Counted from the stretch's first letter, positions 32,505 through 44,818 are shown. The stretch is 53,338 bases of DNA from Ectocarpus siliculosus (GCA_000310025.1 FN649749.1:1401984-1455321); one strand, 5' to 3'. Translations and numbers: made by a program. The notes: generated by a model from the sequence alone, not told the origin.

Positions 32505-33119
32505 GGCCGTTACCGGCGTGTTCCGTCTCATACGCTTTCGTGGCGGTTACATCCACAGTTGCAAGAGTTGGATTTCGCCGTAGAACTTCGGTGAAAGAGG
32601 TAATTGGAGAGAGAACTGTTCTCTCTATGTGCCCCCCCTCCGCCACCCTCTCCTAGATCACCGTGGCAGAGGGGAAAAGCAAAAAGAGGCTACCAAAGAC
32701 GTCAACAATCGTGATCATTTTACACGAGCAGCTGGACCTGCATCCTCTACTTTATACATCAAAACGCTCTCAAAGCTAAAAGCCTTGCCGTCGGTCGTGG
32801 AAGCGTGATGATGGACCTCGATTAATGAATAAATTAAAGTTCGATAGCTTTTGTGCACGGGAGTCATCTGCTGACCACGACGGAAGGCGAGCACTTCTGG
32901 GAAATAGAAATTGTTCGATCCTACGTCCCTCACGATACCGTAACCGTCCTGCCTAGTGCACTCTCTGCAACAGAAGCAAATTGTTTCCGAACTGTTCGGT
33001 GTTAGATCTGAATATCTTGGGGCTCAATTTCTTGCGGCGCCTACTGCATCGTGAGTTGAGGCCAACAACCAGACGTTTAGCTGGTGACACTGGAGGAAGG
33101 TTTTAGTATATCATTTTTC
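32505..33119. other. Intergenic, nothing recognised
   Basis: No gene or shared repeat seen on either strand. Confidence 0.45.
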
Positions 33120-33362
33120 TGTAATGATATTTACGACACCGGTGTAGTTTACCATACCGCACAAAATGCTTGGAAACTATGTACATTACCGGCTCTCCGC
33201 TGTCGCGCAAGCCCTCGTTCGTCCCACGTATGGACCTATTTTGCACCACGGAGCGTTGAGATTTTGGCACCGCCGAGGGTTCGGGTGTCGGACAAGTACA
33301 ACAATCCCTGAAAACAGAGATGTTGGACTAATACAACAATCCGTGAAAATACAGAATTTCCT
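33120..33362. repeat. Fragment related to the foldback-arm family with a 35-bp tandem
   Basis: 33195-33230 (ctgtcgcgcaag, ctcgttcgtccca) matches 12429-12460, and tatttacgacaccg near 33130 echoes the arm sequence at 12975. 33286-33318 and 33321-33353 are two diverged tandem copies sharing tacaacaatcc and tgaaaa. Confidence 0.5.
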
Positions 33363-33819
33363 CGCGTCGCACCCGGGAGGTACTTCACCCGATCCCCACA
33401 AGGCAGCCTGGTGAACATGTCTATACCATGGTATATGTATCCTCGTGGCGAGGCGACAGAGAAGTTAGTCGATTATGGCAGGATACCTCACACCCCACGC
33501 ATCCGTCGGGATGATCGCCCGCAAAATACGGCCCGCAACAAGCGTTCACTTTCCTACAGATCGGCCAAACCAAAACGTCACGAACCTGCCAGAAGTAATC
33601 AACTAAACTGACCAACCAAGCCGGTGCCACCTGCTGCGTACGAGGGGGCAATTTGACCCACGTCGAGAAAACGGCGACTGTCCCACAGAAACATCTACAG
33701 TAAGGTTGACTCACGACAAGAGTCACGCTGCGTGCTCCTCTAATCACGCTGCAGCCTGTTCTCTGACCACCAGCACAACTTCCCTGTCCGCTGTGTGGCT
33801 TAACATACGGCCACTTATA
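33363..33819. other. Intergenic
   Basis: Nothing recognised except short open frames. Confidence 0.4.
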
Positions 33820-33970
33820 CTTCCCGTGTCACCCTGCGAGTCACGCGATACAGCGACGCCTGTCTACCGACAACTTCCCGCCAGTGACAACATCTTGACG
33901 CTTAGCTCACGCGAGCTGGTGACCACGCTTAGAATAAGCAATTTGCGTCGGATAGCTTCCGTCCCTCGCA
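33820..33970. repeat. Downstream flank shared by both FNIP genes, copy 2
   Basis: Counterpart of 16131-16305, placed immediately 3' of FNIP gene 2 just as the other copy sits 3' of gene 1. Confidence 0.8.
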
Positions 33971-33971
33971 C

Positions 33972-36258
33972 TCACTCAACTTTCAGTACCATGGATGGGC
34001 CTTCTAGAACGAAAGGTTGGGGAAATGTCCCCCAAGTTAGACTGACCAGCGAGTCTGGCCACACGACTTCGCCGAGAGGTAGATCAATGTCGCTCCCAAA
34101 ATGCAGCTTTCGAAGGGTCCCCGGCCATACAACTTCGATGATGGGCTGATTGAAGTTGGCTCCCATACTCAGGGTTTCAAGGTAGGACGGCCACACGACT
34201 TCGGTGATGGGCTGATTGAAGTTGCTTCCGAAAGTCAGGGTTTGAAGGGACGTCGGCCACACAACTTCGGTGATAGGTTGGTTGAAGTCTCTCCCAAAAC
34301 GAAGCTCTTGAAGTGACGTCGGCCACACAGTTCCCGCGATGGCCTGGTTAAATAACGGCCCTAACGATAGCTGCTGCAGCGAGGCTGGCCAAACGACCCC
34401 GGCGATGGGTTGGTTAAAGGCGGGGCTCAAATTCAACGTGGTAAGGGAGGCTGGCCAATCGACCCCGGCGATAGGCTGGTTGAATGTAGACCCGAAGAAT
34501 AGCTGCTGCAGCGAGGACGGCCAGATGACCTCGGCGATAGGCTGGTTGAATGTAAACCCTAAAGATAGCTGCTGCAGCGAGGCCGGCCAAATGACGTCAG
34601 CGATAGGCTGGTTGAATTGCGTCCCGAACGATAACTGTCGCAGCGATGTTGGCCACGCGACCTCAGCGATAGGCTGGTTGAAGTCAGCACCATACGGCCC
34701 AAACGACAGCTGCTGCAGCGAGGCTGGCCAATCAACCCCTTCAATGGGTTGATTGAATGTGCCCCCGAAGGACAGTTGTTGCAGGGAGACCGGCCAAGCG
34801 ACTCCAACAATAGGTTGGTTGAATTTCGTCCCGAACCATAGCTGCTGCAGGGAGGCCGGCCATGCGACCTTGGCGATGGGCTGGTTGAATTCAGACCCAA
34901 GCACCTCAAATGATTGCTGTCGAGAAGCTTCGGGGGTGACCTTGTCGAATCCGAACGATAGCTGAGTTAGGGAGGCCGGCCAGACGACCTCTTCGATGGG
35001 CTGATTGAATGTGCTCCCGAAGGCCAGTTGTTGCAAGAAGACCGGCCACACGACTCCGGCGATGGGCTGGTTGCATGAGTACCCTAACGACAGCTGCTGC
35101 AAGGAGGCCGGCCACTCGACTCCGATGATGGGTTGGTTGAACTCCATAGCGAACGACAGCTGTTCCAGGGAGGCCGGCCACGAAACTTTAAGGACGGGCT
35201 GATTTAAAGCGTATTCCGAAGCTCAGCTGCCGCAGTGACGCTGGCCACACAACCTCTTCGATGGGTTGATTGAATGTGCTCCCGAAGGACAGTTGTTGCA
35301 AGGAAACCGGCCAAGTGACTCCACCAATGGGGTGGTTGAATGAGTACCCCAACGACAGCTGCTTCAGGGAGGCCGGCCACACGACTTCTTCGATGGGCTG
35401 GTGAAATGCTCCGAAGGACAGATGCTGCAGCGAGGCTGGCCAAACGACGCGGTCGATGGGCTGGCTGAATGTCCCGAAGGATAGCTGTTGCAGCGAGGCT
35501 GGCCAAACAACGTCGGAGATAGGCTGGTTGAATCTTACCAACTTTAGCTTTTCAAGAGACGCTGGCCACTCGACTCCTTCGATGGGCTGGTTGAACTGAT
35601 GCCCGAACGACAGCTGCTGCAGCGACGCTGGCCACTTGACTCCGATGATGGGCTGGTTGAATGAGTACCCCAACGACAGTTGCTGTAGCAAAGCCGGCCA
35701 AACGACTTCAGCGATGGGCTCATTGAAATCGGTTCCCAACGAAAGCCGGTGCAGCGAGGCTGGCAACATGACCTCGGCGATTGGCTGGTTGAATCTCGTT
35801 CCGAACGACAGCTGTTGCAGGGAGGCCGGCCACACGACTTCTTCGACGCACTTGTTAAATGAATTACCGAACGACAGCTGCCGCAAGGAGGTCGGCCACG
35901 TGACATCCACGATGGGTTGGTTAAAACCATCGCCAAAAGCCAGAACTTCAAGGGAGGCAGGCCACGTGACACCAGCGATGGGTTGGTTGAAACCACGTCT
36001 TGTCTGAGAATAGTAGGTGTCGAGTTCGTCGATGTTGTTGAACCGTATCTCCTTCAAGGACTCGGGCCATAAGATGCCGTCCATGGGTTGGTTGAAGAAT
36101 TTGCCAAAAGTCAGCTGTTCCAGGGAATCCGGCAGCTTGACTTCGGAGATGGGCTGGTCAACCTCGCTCAGATAGCTGGGACCCAGGGTCATCTCTCGAA
36201 CCGAGTCTGTTGCGCGGAACGCAATACAAGCGGGCATACTTAGATCTTTTTCAGTCAT
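33972..36258 (-). pseudogene. FNIP-type repeat protein 2 (about 30 repeats), split by a one-base frameshift
   Basis: Two frames, 36258-35188 (356 codons) and 35205-33972, read as one repeat protein of about 760 residues. The N-terminal cap extends 22 residues beyond that of gene 1 and starts at a good ATG (36258). The first part holds 13 whole 22-residue F-N-Q-P-I...W-P repeats, the break falls inside repeat 14, and the second part holds 16 more. Three repeats in part one are 21 residues and a few carry loop insertions, including 18 extra residues after repeat 3 of part two. The break is one additional A in the A-run at 35206-35208 (minus-strand reading), giving TAA at 35190-35188. Fold and inferred role are as for gene 1. 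Because every other codon is intact, the frameshift is either very young or an assembly error. Confidence 0.88.
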
Positions 36259-36808
36259 CAGTAACGTATCAGATAATGTGTTCCACGTGAGTCAGCAAGC
36301 GGTGGTTACAACGCCATAGAAATACCACCAACCAAGACAAAAAAGCCTACAATTCCATGCTTGAGCCCCCACTGAGCCGGGGTGTTTTCACCGCAGCGTT
36401 GTCAACGGCCTTGCCATTCGCCGTACATACCTTCTTACACGTGTTTACGCGCCTCAAGATCAAGTAACAGTTGACACCTGTGAGCTCCATTCGAAACCAA
36501 GCACCAAGACCTATTCCATACCAGCGTTTCCGCCTGCAAGGCTCTCGTCTCTTGTGGCATAGACAACAAACAGCAATCAAGCCATTGGGCAAAGCATATG
36601 CACCCACATGCGTAAGAATACGCTCAAGGTAGGCATGTTGTGCGAGGCGTTGCTGTCGGGATAACGCTCAATATCAGTCAACCACTTGGGGCGGTGCCGA
36701 CCTGTCTTTCGTTATTCTCATGTTTGAATAAAGCATGCCGCCCAGCGCTTCTTCCTTCTCTCTTCATTGTAACGAAATGGGTTGCCGTGATCACAGGCTA
36801 ACAAAAGC
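36259..36808. other. Upstream region of FNIP gene 2
   Basis: No similarity to the upstream region of FNIP gene 1 beyond the coding part. No TATA box seen. Confidence 0.4.
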
Positions 36809-37000
36809 ATGGTGAAGAGAAAAAATCAAGGAAATAATACGCCCCCAGGCCTTGCGAAGAAAGCGGACGTCCTCCTCATCGGAACTAATGTGGGTCGACA
36901 AAGACCAATAGTACGGCGAGACGAAATTATCGATAGGAAAGCGGAGGCCATGGCTAAGATATTGGACCGCCGCGAACGAAACAAACGTTTGGCGGTGTGA
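36809..37000 (+). CDS. Small basic ORF, 63 aa, unknown
   Basis: ATG-initiated frame rich in Lys/Arg with a C-terminal half predicted helical (repeated Ala, Lys, Ile, Arg). No motif or family is recognised, and there is no cysteine or membrane segment. It could be a short nuclear protein, a first exon or a chance frame. It is divergent from FNIP gene 2 (minus), with about 550 bp between starts. Confidence 0.25.
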   Translation: MVKRKNQGNNTPPGLAKKADVLLIGTNVGRQRPIVRRDEIIDRKAEAMAKILDRRERNKRLAV

Positions 37001-38340
37001 AAGGACATATTTTCACTCGTATCCCTGATGTTGCAAATGTCGTGCCAGAGAGGACGCTACATTCTAGACAGAACCTCATTTCACCGCCTGCCACACCATA
37101 GGAGGCTTTGTTGTTCGACCAGGCGAAGATCTCTGCTCGTTCAAACTCTGAAGCCGCGGGGTGTGTAGGTCGAACAACATCTCTGTTGCATTGTGGGTCT
37201 CCTTCAATGTGCCCGTGAGGTATTTCCATGTTGTGGCTTCATTTGCGAGTCGGGTCGATGCTGCGCTCTTTAAAGAAGCAACCATCGGTTGCTGTCAACC
37301 TTCTGGGCTTTGAAAGTGAGCGCGAACCTGAGCGAGTCACACTGGTTAGAGCACTTCTTACGTCATGTCCAACTTAACGTGGGAAACGAGTACATTGCGA
37401 ATATTCACAACTCCACTTCACGGAGGGCAAGGGAAGGGAAGGCGAAATTAGTCGTGCGTTGAAACCTGGACGGGAATTACAGCAAAACGAAGATGGAGGA
37501 ATACGCTTACAATCCTTTGTGGCCTTACTTGTATGAGCCTGGCTGGTACGTCCGAACTTAAAGGCCTCAACCTATGCTGAACGCCACAACGGACCTGTCA
37601 CTGTACGCGGACACCAGGCGGGGCTACACGGGAGAAATGTCAAGCGGAGATGATATTGTTTGGCAGGACGACTGGCAGCTCTTCGGGGTCTAAATTCTCT
37701 AGCGATGTTCAAGAGACAGGAAAATTCCATGATAGCCTGGCGGCATCCACACTCCCAGCACCACGTATGGTGCCGCATGTACTTCCTTGGGAGAGCTAAA
37801 ACCAGACCTATATGCGACTGGCGACCGCTTGTTTGAGCATGTACAGCTTCCTCGTTGGCATTGGAACATAAAAAGAAAACTAGGACTCGTTGTTACCCCG
37901 GGGTCCCACGCTCCGGCGGTCCCGGGTGTTGACCCTTCGGAGTATTCAGGCAGTCTGACTAATTATTTATTGATCATTTGCAAAGTCTGTTTCGGTATCG
38001 AGCCTTGGAGTTGCCGCGGTCTAGCCCTCCACGTCGAGTGTTCGTAAGTCCATAGGTGTGTACTGGTGTGCTTGTGGGGAAAACAGGAGCTCTACCATTG
38101 CAGAGAGCCAGCAGGGCTCACATTGCGGAGTGGCAAAGATCTACCAAGGTAAGGTACAGACTCTGGTTTCCCACCATGATCAGTGGAATATACGAAAATA
38201 CTGAAAAGAGAATGATTTGAGGACTCTCATTTCAGGTCTGTAACCCTACTTCGCATTGCCAGCCCACCGCGACCCCAACAACCCAATTACGACCCCATGG
38301 CCTATGGGTGGAGATCAGAAGTACGCCTTTCTCTTTTTCT
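37001..38340. other. Intergenic, nothing firm
   Basis: 37787-38047 is an open plus-strand frame of 86 codons without motif. No other structure noticed before the microsatellite. Confidence 0.4.
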
Positions 38341-38344
38341 GCAC

Positions 38345-38345
<1 letters not shown>

Positions 38346-38397
<52 letters not shown>

Positions 38398-38402
38398 TCT
38401 CT
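38346..38402. repeat. (CT)n microsatellite
   Basis: About 23 uninterrupted CT dinucleotides and a few imperfect ones (cc interruption near 38393). Poly-Arg/Glu or poly-Ser/Leu peptides read through it are artefacts. Confidence 0.97.
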
Positions 38403-38589
38403 TTCTTGCCCTCTCTCTCCGGTACGCTTTCCCCACTTCTTTTTTTTACTTTTCTTAATATGACACAACGAATCCATCTCTATCATAGAAAAGAGTCAGA
38501 GACAGATTAGCAATGAATTCATAGCGTCAGAAAGTACCTGTATGTCTATGATTTCCCAGACAGCATGTAGGGACATCTCCCCTGCGGGT

Positions 38590-38713
38590 AACGGGCTCAA
38601 CAAAGCAGTTTAGTAGCTGTCTTGCGTGTGTCATGTATGATATGTTGGGAAGGTGTAGAAGAAAGGTGTTGGGTACTGTTGGGTAGTCGGGCGTTTTGTG
38701 TGTGGCACCCTGC
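38590..38713 (+). repeat. Dispersed repeat Z, copy 2
   Basis: Partner of 21035-21167. Upstream, cacaacgaatccat at 38463-38476 recurs as cacaacgaatccac at 43149-43162 beside copy C of the small inverted-repeat family, another sign that these pieces once formed a composite element. Confidence 0.6.
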
Positions 38714-38974
38714 ATGCTATTTCTTTTCTGTGGTGAAAAACAAACGTAAACGCCGAACCGGAACCTGGGACTCACAGTCCAGCTTTCCGGCCAGCGAGTA
38801 TCCTTGACATCTAGACCGAAAAGGGACAACGCGCTCGTAGAAGGCAGTTGTTTGATAGACTGCGCCCATGATCATGTTATATATATACTTACAGGATGGT
38901 CGTCGTGACGTGATACCTTTCTTGTTATTAGTATGGAAAAAAATAAAAAAAAAGATGGCTCGATTTTTGAATTT

Positions 38975-39595
38975 CTACAGCAGTATGGACCAGACGCCGA
39001 CTTCACATGGAAGTCGTACGAGTGTCGACTTAGTTGTGCTGTCACAGCATCTTGCACGCACTTCTGCCAGTGCTGGTTCGTTGATTGGAGTCTTCTAGGT
39101 CGAGATACAGCAGTGGGATTCTCGGGTTGTGGAGGCAAAAGTGAACCAGAGCAAAATTTTCATGCACAGCTCGATTACTGCTGCTGTGTTTTTGCTACAG
39201 CAGTATGGACTAGACACCGAACGACGTCCGCGTGCTACAAGTACCGCAACGACCTAACGGGATGGGATACTTCCTGCCACGGCGAAGCATAGTACAATGC
39301 GATGCAAACGTCCGTTCGTGTGTCGCGCGGCTGCCACATGTGTCGACGACAGGTACACGTAGAGCTCTCGCCATGTTGTCGTTATCGCGCAGGAGGACCC
39401 CTCGGAGATGTTCCACATGGTGCTTCAACGACAGCAGCTACTGTACATAGATGTCGTAAGAGAGTGGAGTTGTGCTGTCACGGCATCTCCCACGCACTCT
39501 CCTACCGGTGCTTGTGTCGATTGGAGTCTTGTAGGCCGAACACAAGAGTGTGTTGGACTCCCGGGTTGTGGAAGCAAACCTGCCTGCAACAACAG
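38975..39595 (+). repeat. Tandem/direct repeat, period about 220-235 bp
   Basis: cagcagtatggac recurs at 38979 and 39199. The block from gttgtgctgtcac to gggttgtgg is at 39033-39133 and again at 39469-39570. The second occurrence shares tgattggagtctt and tgtaggccga type segments. Both encode a Cys-rich peptide, but in different frames, with indels. Confidence 0.6.
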
Positions 39596-42500
39596 AGAAG
39601 GCGGTGTTCTATTTACTATAATAGAGTATCCCGCTCAACTTTTTTTTTTTGTCGCGGCATGTGGTCGCATATTTCTTTGCCCCTGCCGAAAAAGACCGCT
39701 GGATCTTTACGCAGTCCACCTTTTGCATTTATCATTTTACACTGAACGACGCAGGACGGGTCGACCTTCATCGTTGTTGTTGTTGCTGTTGTCTCCACAT
39801 TAAAAACCGTTCCGACGTCCGTCCTAATCGATATACTTGTGGACTACCTGTTGGAAATTGTGGGAATCCCTTCATTCTGAGAGAGAGAGCCATAGGTCGC
39901 CATCTGGCCTTTTCTTTTTTTGTATGCACTTTTTTTTCTTCTTGTGAAGTTTTGACGTTGCGCTTGCCATCGTCGCCGCATAAGTGTTTGTGTCTTCAAA
40001 CCTTCTCAGCCGGCCTTCAAACTTCTTGTTGATAAGTCTCCGTGTGGTAACTTCTCCGCGCATGAGTCATATGCAGCTATGACCTGTGCTTTGACTTTTC
40101 ACGATGGGCATTTTACCTCCCCGTCTTGCGTTGGTGAGTACCTGAGATATACAGAAGGATCGCTCCACGACGCAAACAAACGTCGACGTCTCCGTGTTTT
40201 TTTTTGTTCCCTTCGCACTCCATCCTTGCGGCGGTTTTCACACGGACTTCGAACGTGGGGTGCAATTTCCTCTCTTCGTACCTTCCTCGTCGGCCTTCTC
40301 CGTCGTTGTGTACATAATGTTACCTCGATTTTTCGGCTTTTCGATTCCGATAGACAAGACTACGGACTGACATGTTCCTTTCACCCCCGACGGGACCGCG
40401 CGCTCGTCGAGTGCCGAAATTCTTCATCACTTCCTTGCCTCTCCCAACACCCTTCTTCCCGCCCTTACAAATCCTCTCCCCTTCTTCTTCTTCTTTCCTT
40501 CCTCCCGGTCACTCACCACCATCTGTCCTGGATGTTGGCCCCCAGCCCCATTGGGGGGCGGGGGGCCAATCCTTAACCCTAGTATACATATTTAAGCCAG
40601 AGGCTGAGGTTGTGTTTGTCGAAAATGGGCCCACAAAGCCCTGCTGTTTCAGGATAAGAATCGCAGGTGAGGCATGAAAAAGTGTCGTTCTATTGGCGAG
40701 AACAAACAGAAAGATGGTTCCACCAGGATCACGAACACATGCTTCATCACCACAACTCGAGACCTAGGTATGAAGAGGAGCTTGAAACCGAAGATTAAGC
40801 ACGTACTCTGGTGGAGGTACCACTCCAATGTCCGGCGTTGATGATTCCACCGCATTTTCAAGCCAGCTCTTCAGCTTGGTGTGGAGATTCGATTCGTTCG
40901 CTATTTACTCTCTCACACAAACTACGAACTCCCCCGACATCGAATAGACCGCTACATTGAAGAAGAAGATTTTGGTTTCCAAAATAATGCTGCTGTGTTG
41001 TGACGTCATCACCGTGTTTTTTCATACGTCGGAGCTAGTGTGTGTGCGTATCTTTCATATTACCATCGACCTTGCAAACCGACCTGACCATCAGATAGAC
41101 GTCAGTGCCAGCGGGAAAATCAAGGTGTGTGTGTGCTTTCCCACATGTGTTCGTGTCACTAGTAAAATATTGTTCGTGCTTCGGCACAACTTTCTTCCGC
41201 GCCAGGAAATATTTTCTCAGTGTAGCTTCTCGGGGGCAAGCAGAAGGCCCGTCGGTACATTACCGTGCATACCGGAGGACAGCTAGCCAGCCCTGGCACG
41301 CGCAATCGACGCCCAAAGTCTCCCGACCGGTTCTGTTTCCGCTGGGAGGCACTCCGCACGAAAGGAAAATGAAACACTTGTCGGCATCAACAGGAGGAAC
41401 ACTTGCGATTGATGCGCAACGCGCACACGTGTCCATACACCTTACGTGAGGTGCATAAGAGAGAGGCATCAGGCGCCGCAAAAGAGCGAGGTATCAAGCG
41501 CAGCGAGGCGTCCCAATGCGCCGCTACACTAGCCCACTACCACACACTCACGCACGCGTAAAAAAGTCAGGGTGAGAGCAAAACCAATATCCTGCACATG
41601 ACGTAAATCTGAAATGTGTAGATGCTGCATTAGGAAAACCAGCCTCACTAACGTTCAGATGCAGGGAGGCAACAGCGTGGCGTTGGTCGTGCCCTCTTGC
41701 GTCGCCCCCGACAGGCAAGTCACCAAACTCCTGAAGCGGGGCTCTGCACATTTTACGAACGCCAGTTCGGAGAGGTATGCCATTATAAGGCTTATGTGTC
41801 AGCCGGGGGTCCTACACCGGAGTGAGGTCATGCAGCTATCTAAACAATAGAGCCAGGAGGGAAAAAACAGGCTGTTAAGTATCGGCCTGTTCCACCGCAC
41901 GGTGCAGGGGCCCAAAAATTTATTTCCGGCAAGCCTAAACAACCCACCTTCGGGACCAGAACGAGATCTACAGGTCACCGATTTTCTCGATCTGTTGGGT
42001 TGTGAGGAAGAAAAAATGCGCACTCTTCACCACACAGGTTTGGTCGTGCTCCGACAGCAGATGGCCGTGCTTCACCGGAATATATGCCCAAAAACCATAC
42101 ACTTCATAGGAGATACTCACCCCCACCCCCGGCAATTCCCAAAGGAACGGAGGAAAAAACCGGAGATCTCCCACACCCACACGCGCGGTTGGTTCACACC
42201 AGGAGAAACAGACGAAGCACTCAGCTAAACATGCAACACCGCCGGCAGTGGTAAGACAGCACTGCTGGGGGAAGGGAGCCACAGACAGAGCTAGTGGCGG
42301 ATGCCATTGTCATTGTTGTTTCTTCGATGTGTGGAGAGGGATCATCGCTATATGTAAACCAAACCTTGGCCTGGGGAAAAAACAATGAAGTACTCTACAA
42401 ACTGATCCCAGCAGACGGTGTGTATTTTTCAGGCTGTCCCAGACTCTCGGCCTCGCAACTTCTGAGCGTCCTACATCCTCCTGGTCTGTATCAGTGACCA

Positions 42501-42863
42501 CACAAGACGGAACATGGACACAGGTCGTAGCGGATACCTTTGTCATCGCTATTGCTTCGGTGTGTGGGGAGGGGTCAGCTTGAAACAAAACTGCGCCACG
42601 GGGACGAAGTATACAAGAAGACAAGGGCCTTTTTCTTTTGGCGAGGTGTTTGTTCTCGCATGCATGCAACTGCCTACTCTCGTCACCTCAGCTTCCGTGG
42701 GTCACTTAGCCCCCAAGCCTTCGTCAGCCGCCACCCAAGACCCGGCATACACATAGCTCGCGGGGAATAGCTATGCAATTGCTCCTGCGTCACTCTGCGC
42801 AGAGAAACCAAGGTAAAACCAAATCGGTATGGAACGTACATATGACGTACACAGGGCTACCGT
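39596..42863. other. Intergenic, no supportable gene
   Basis: Pyrimidine-rich stretches between 39640 and 40500. 40537-40567 is a G/C-rich imperfect hairpin (ggcccccagcccc against ggggggcggggggcc). Frames at 41614-41850 and 41902-42228 show no domain. Nothing else seen. Confidence 0.4.
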
Positions 42864-43064
42864 CGGTGACATAAGATATCACACGCCCTGTATCGAAATT
42901 AAAGCTCGAGCATTCCAGGAAGAGGATGCGCAAACCCAGCGGGGCGTTGCCGGAAAGCTTCGACGAGACAGTTCCCACACCACCATTTTCGGCACCACTA
43001 CTCTTTGTCGTGCGGAGCAACAGAGCTTTAGAGATTCGTCCAGGGTGTGGTATCTTGTGTCGCC
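42864..43064. repeat. Small inverted-repeat (MITE-like) element, copy C
   Basis: Left terminus ggtgacataagatatcacac and right terminus gtgtggtatcttgtgtcgcc are inverted copies with few mismatches. Interior ggaaagcttcgacgagacag matches copies A and B. This is the best-preserved pair of termini among the three. Confidence 0.75.
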
Positions 43065-43183
43065 TACGATACTGCTGTATGCTCCACGAATCCAAACGGC
43101 CTCGTTGCAGAAGTAGGGGCCTTTATGGTATATATTTTTTGAACACGACACAACGAATCCACTTCTATTTCTTTGATCGTTGA

Positions 43184-43260
43184 TGTTTCTAGAAGCAAAC
43201 ATAATCTCACAGAAAAACTACCCGTTCGAGAAATAACCGTCCTAAGGGATGTGATGGTGT
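43184..43260 (+). repeat. Dispersed repeat piece, copy 2
   Basis: Partner of 6604-6688, lying about 120 bp after copy C of the small inverted-repeat family. Confidence 0.6.
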
Positions 43261-44818
43261 CGTTGATGACTCGGATTCAGAATTCAAAATGATCGGCTGC
43301 CCCTTCGCTACCGCGAAAACCATCGCAGATAGACTTTGTACCGCATGGTATTGAAACGGCTACCTCCCGGCTCACTTCCCCACCCTACCTAGTACGAAGT
43401 GGTTTGTTTCATTCCTCACGTTCCCTCTTGCGGTGCTTGCCTTAACACAAGAAAAGTGTTCAGCCGCGGCGACCGCGACGTCGAGGTTCGTGTCGACTCA
43501 GTGTCACGAAAATATCCATCTTCCACTGCATATAGTCCCTTGCTGTACCCTGCATAGAGAGATTGTACCAGCTGCAGTGTAGTAGATTTACGAGGATAAC
43601 CGCTGGACCACCGGGGAGATCGTTTTGTGGTGGGAGCTAGAAATAGTCCGCCACCACTAGACTTGCATACGCCACATGGCCTGTTGGAGGGCCCTCGTTG
43701 GAACCTCTACTATCTCCCTTGGGCTTTTCCCCTGTCCCGAAATACCACCCCATGTTCCGCCTTCAGGCAATCACGATGAGATCATCGCACATACAGAGGC
43801 GCGGATCGATTTCCAAGGTGGACGTGCGCAGGCGCCGGCGGGTTTGGTTGGCGCTTCAGCAGTGTTTTCAATAACACTCGCGCGTTTGATCCGTTTTTCA
43901 GCAACAGAGCGTCCTACGCCACCAATACTCTGATTTTCTTCAGCTACAAGCGGCTTGTTACTGGACCGAGTACGCGTTACTTCGATGTAGAATGATAGTC
44001 AAGTGCTGAAACAGGCCTTATTCTGGAATGTTTGCCAATGAGAAACGATGCCTCCACCGCTGTGTCTGGTCGCTGTATCTCCGTATCCGCTCAGTCATAG
44101 ACTACTGCTGTCTTGTAGATCTACGTTTAGGAAGCTTTACTTCTCAACAGGCAGCAAGCATACAGCTACCGTACGGAATCCTGCCCATCTTGAGCCACCA
44201 GCGCTTCATACATTCTTCCTCCTGCTATGATATCATGTGTCAATGTTTTCGCTCTCTCTCTCTCTCGGTCGTAATGGTAAGACCCACGCCCGCGGTGGGC
44301 GTTGTCAATGCGTGCCTTGCCTACTGTATTGGACGTCAACCGGAAGCGGTTTTGCCCGCTGTGTACGACGTGGATGGCATGCAAGTAAATCACTTGTACT
44401 CTCCTGTTCAAGGCGTGTGACAGATCTGAGACCAACCTCTTCCAGTATGCGGTGAGGTAATCAAGGATTTCGGTCAGGATGTGGGTATCAGCAGCGTGTA
44501 CGCGCCGCTGTGCGCAATCTGGCCGTTGAAACAATTTCTGGGAAAAAAAGGGTACACACAGCTTGCACGATATTCCATCGACCTACAGTACTACAGTACA
44601 TATGTACACGCCCGGCAGAGGCCTACTTGCCTACTGCCATCGAGGTTGAGAAGAGTGTGGCTCTATCCAAGAACACGATGTCAAACAAGAGGTTTTGATT
44701 TACACCCCAATGAAGGTGCGTGCATGTACTGCTGTGCGCGCAAACTCTGTGTGCTGTCCGAAAAGGTCGCCGATGCATGTTTGTGCCCTGCTGTGTACTT
44801 TGCTCACCTTCGGCACCC
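43261..44818. other. Intergenic, nothing recognised
   Basis: A short (CT)n run at 44251-44264. Open frames lack motifs. Confidence 0.4.

Noticed and set aside
38232-38510. Open frames with poly-Glu/Arg or poly-Ser/Leu
   Set aside because: They arise from the (CT)n microsatellite.
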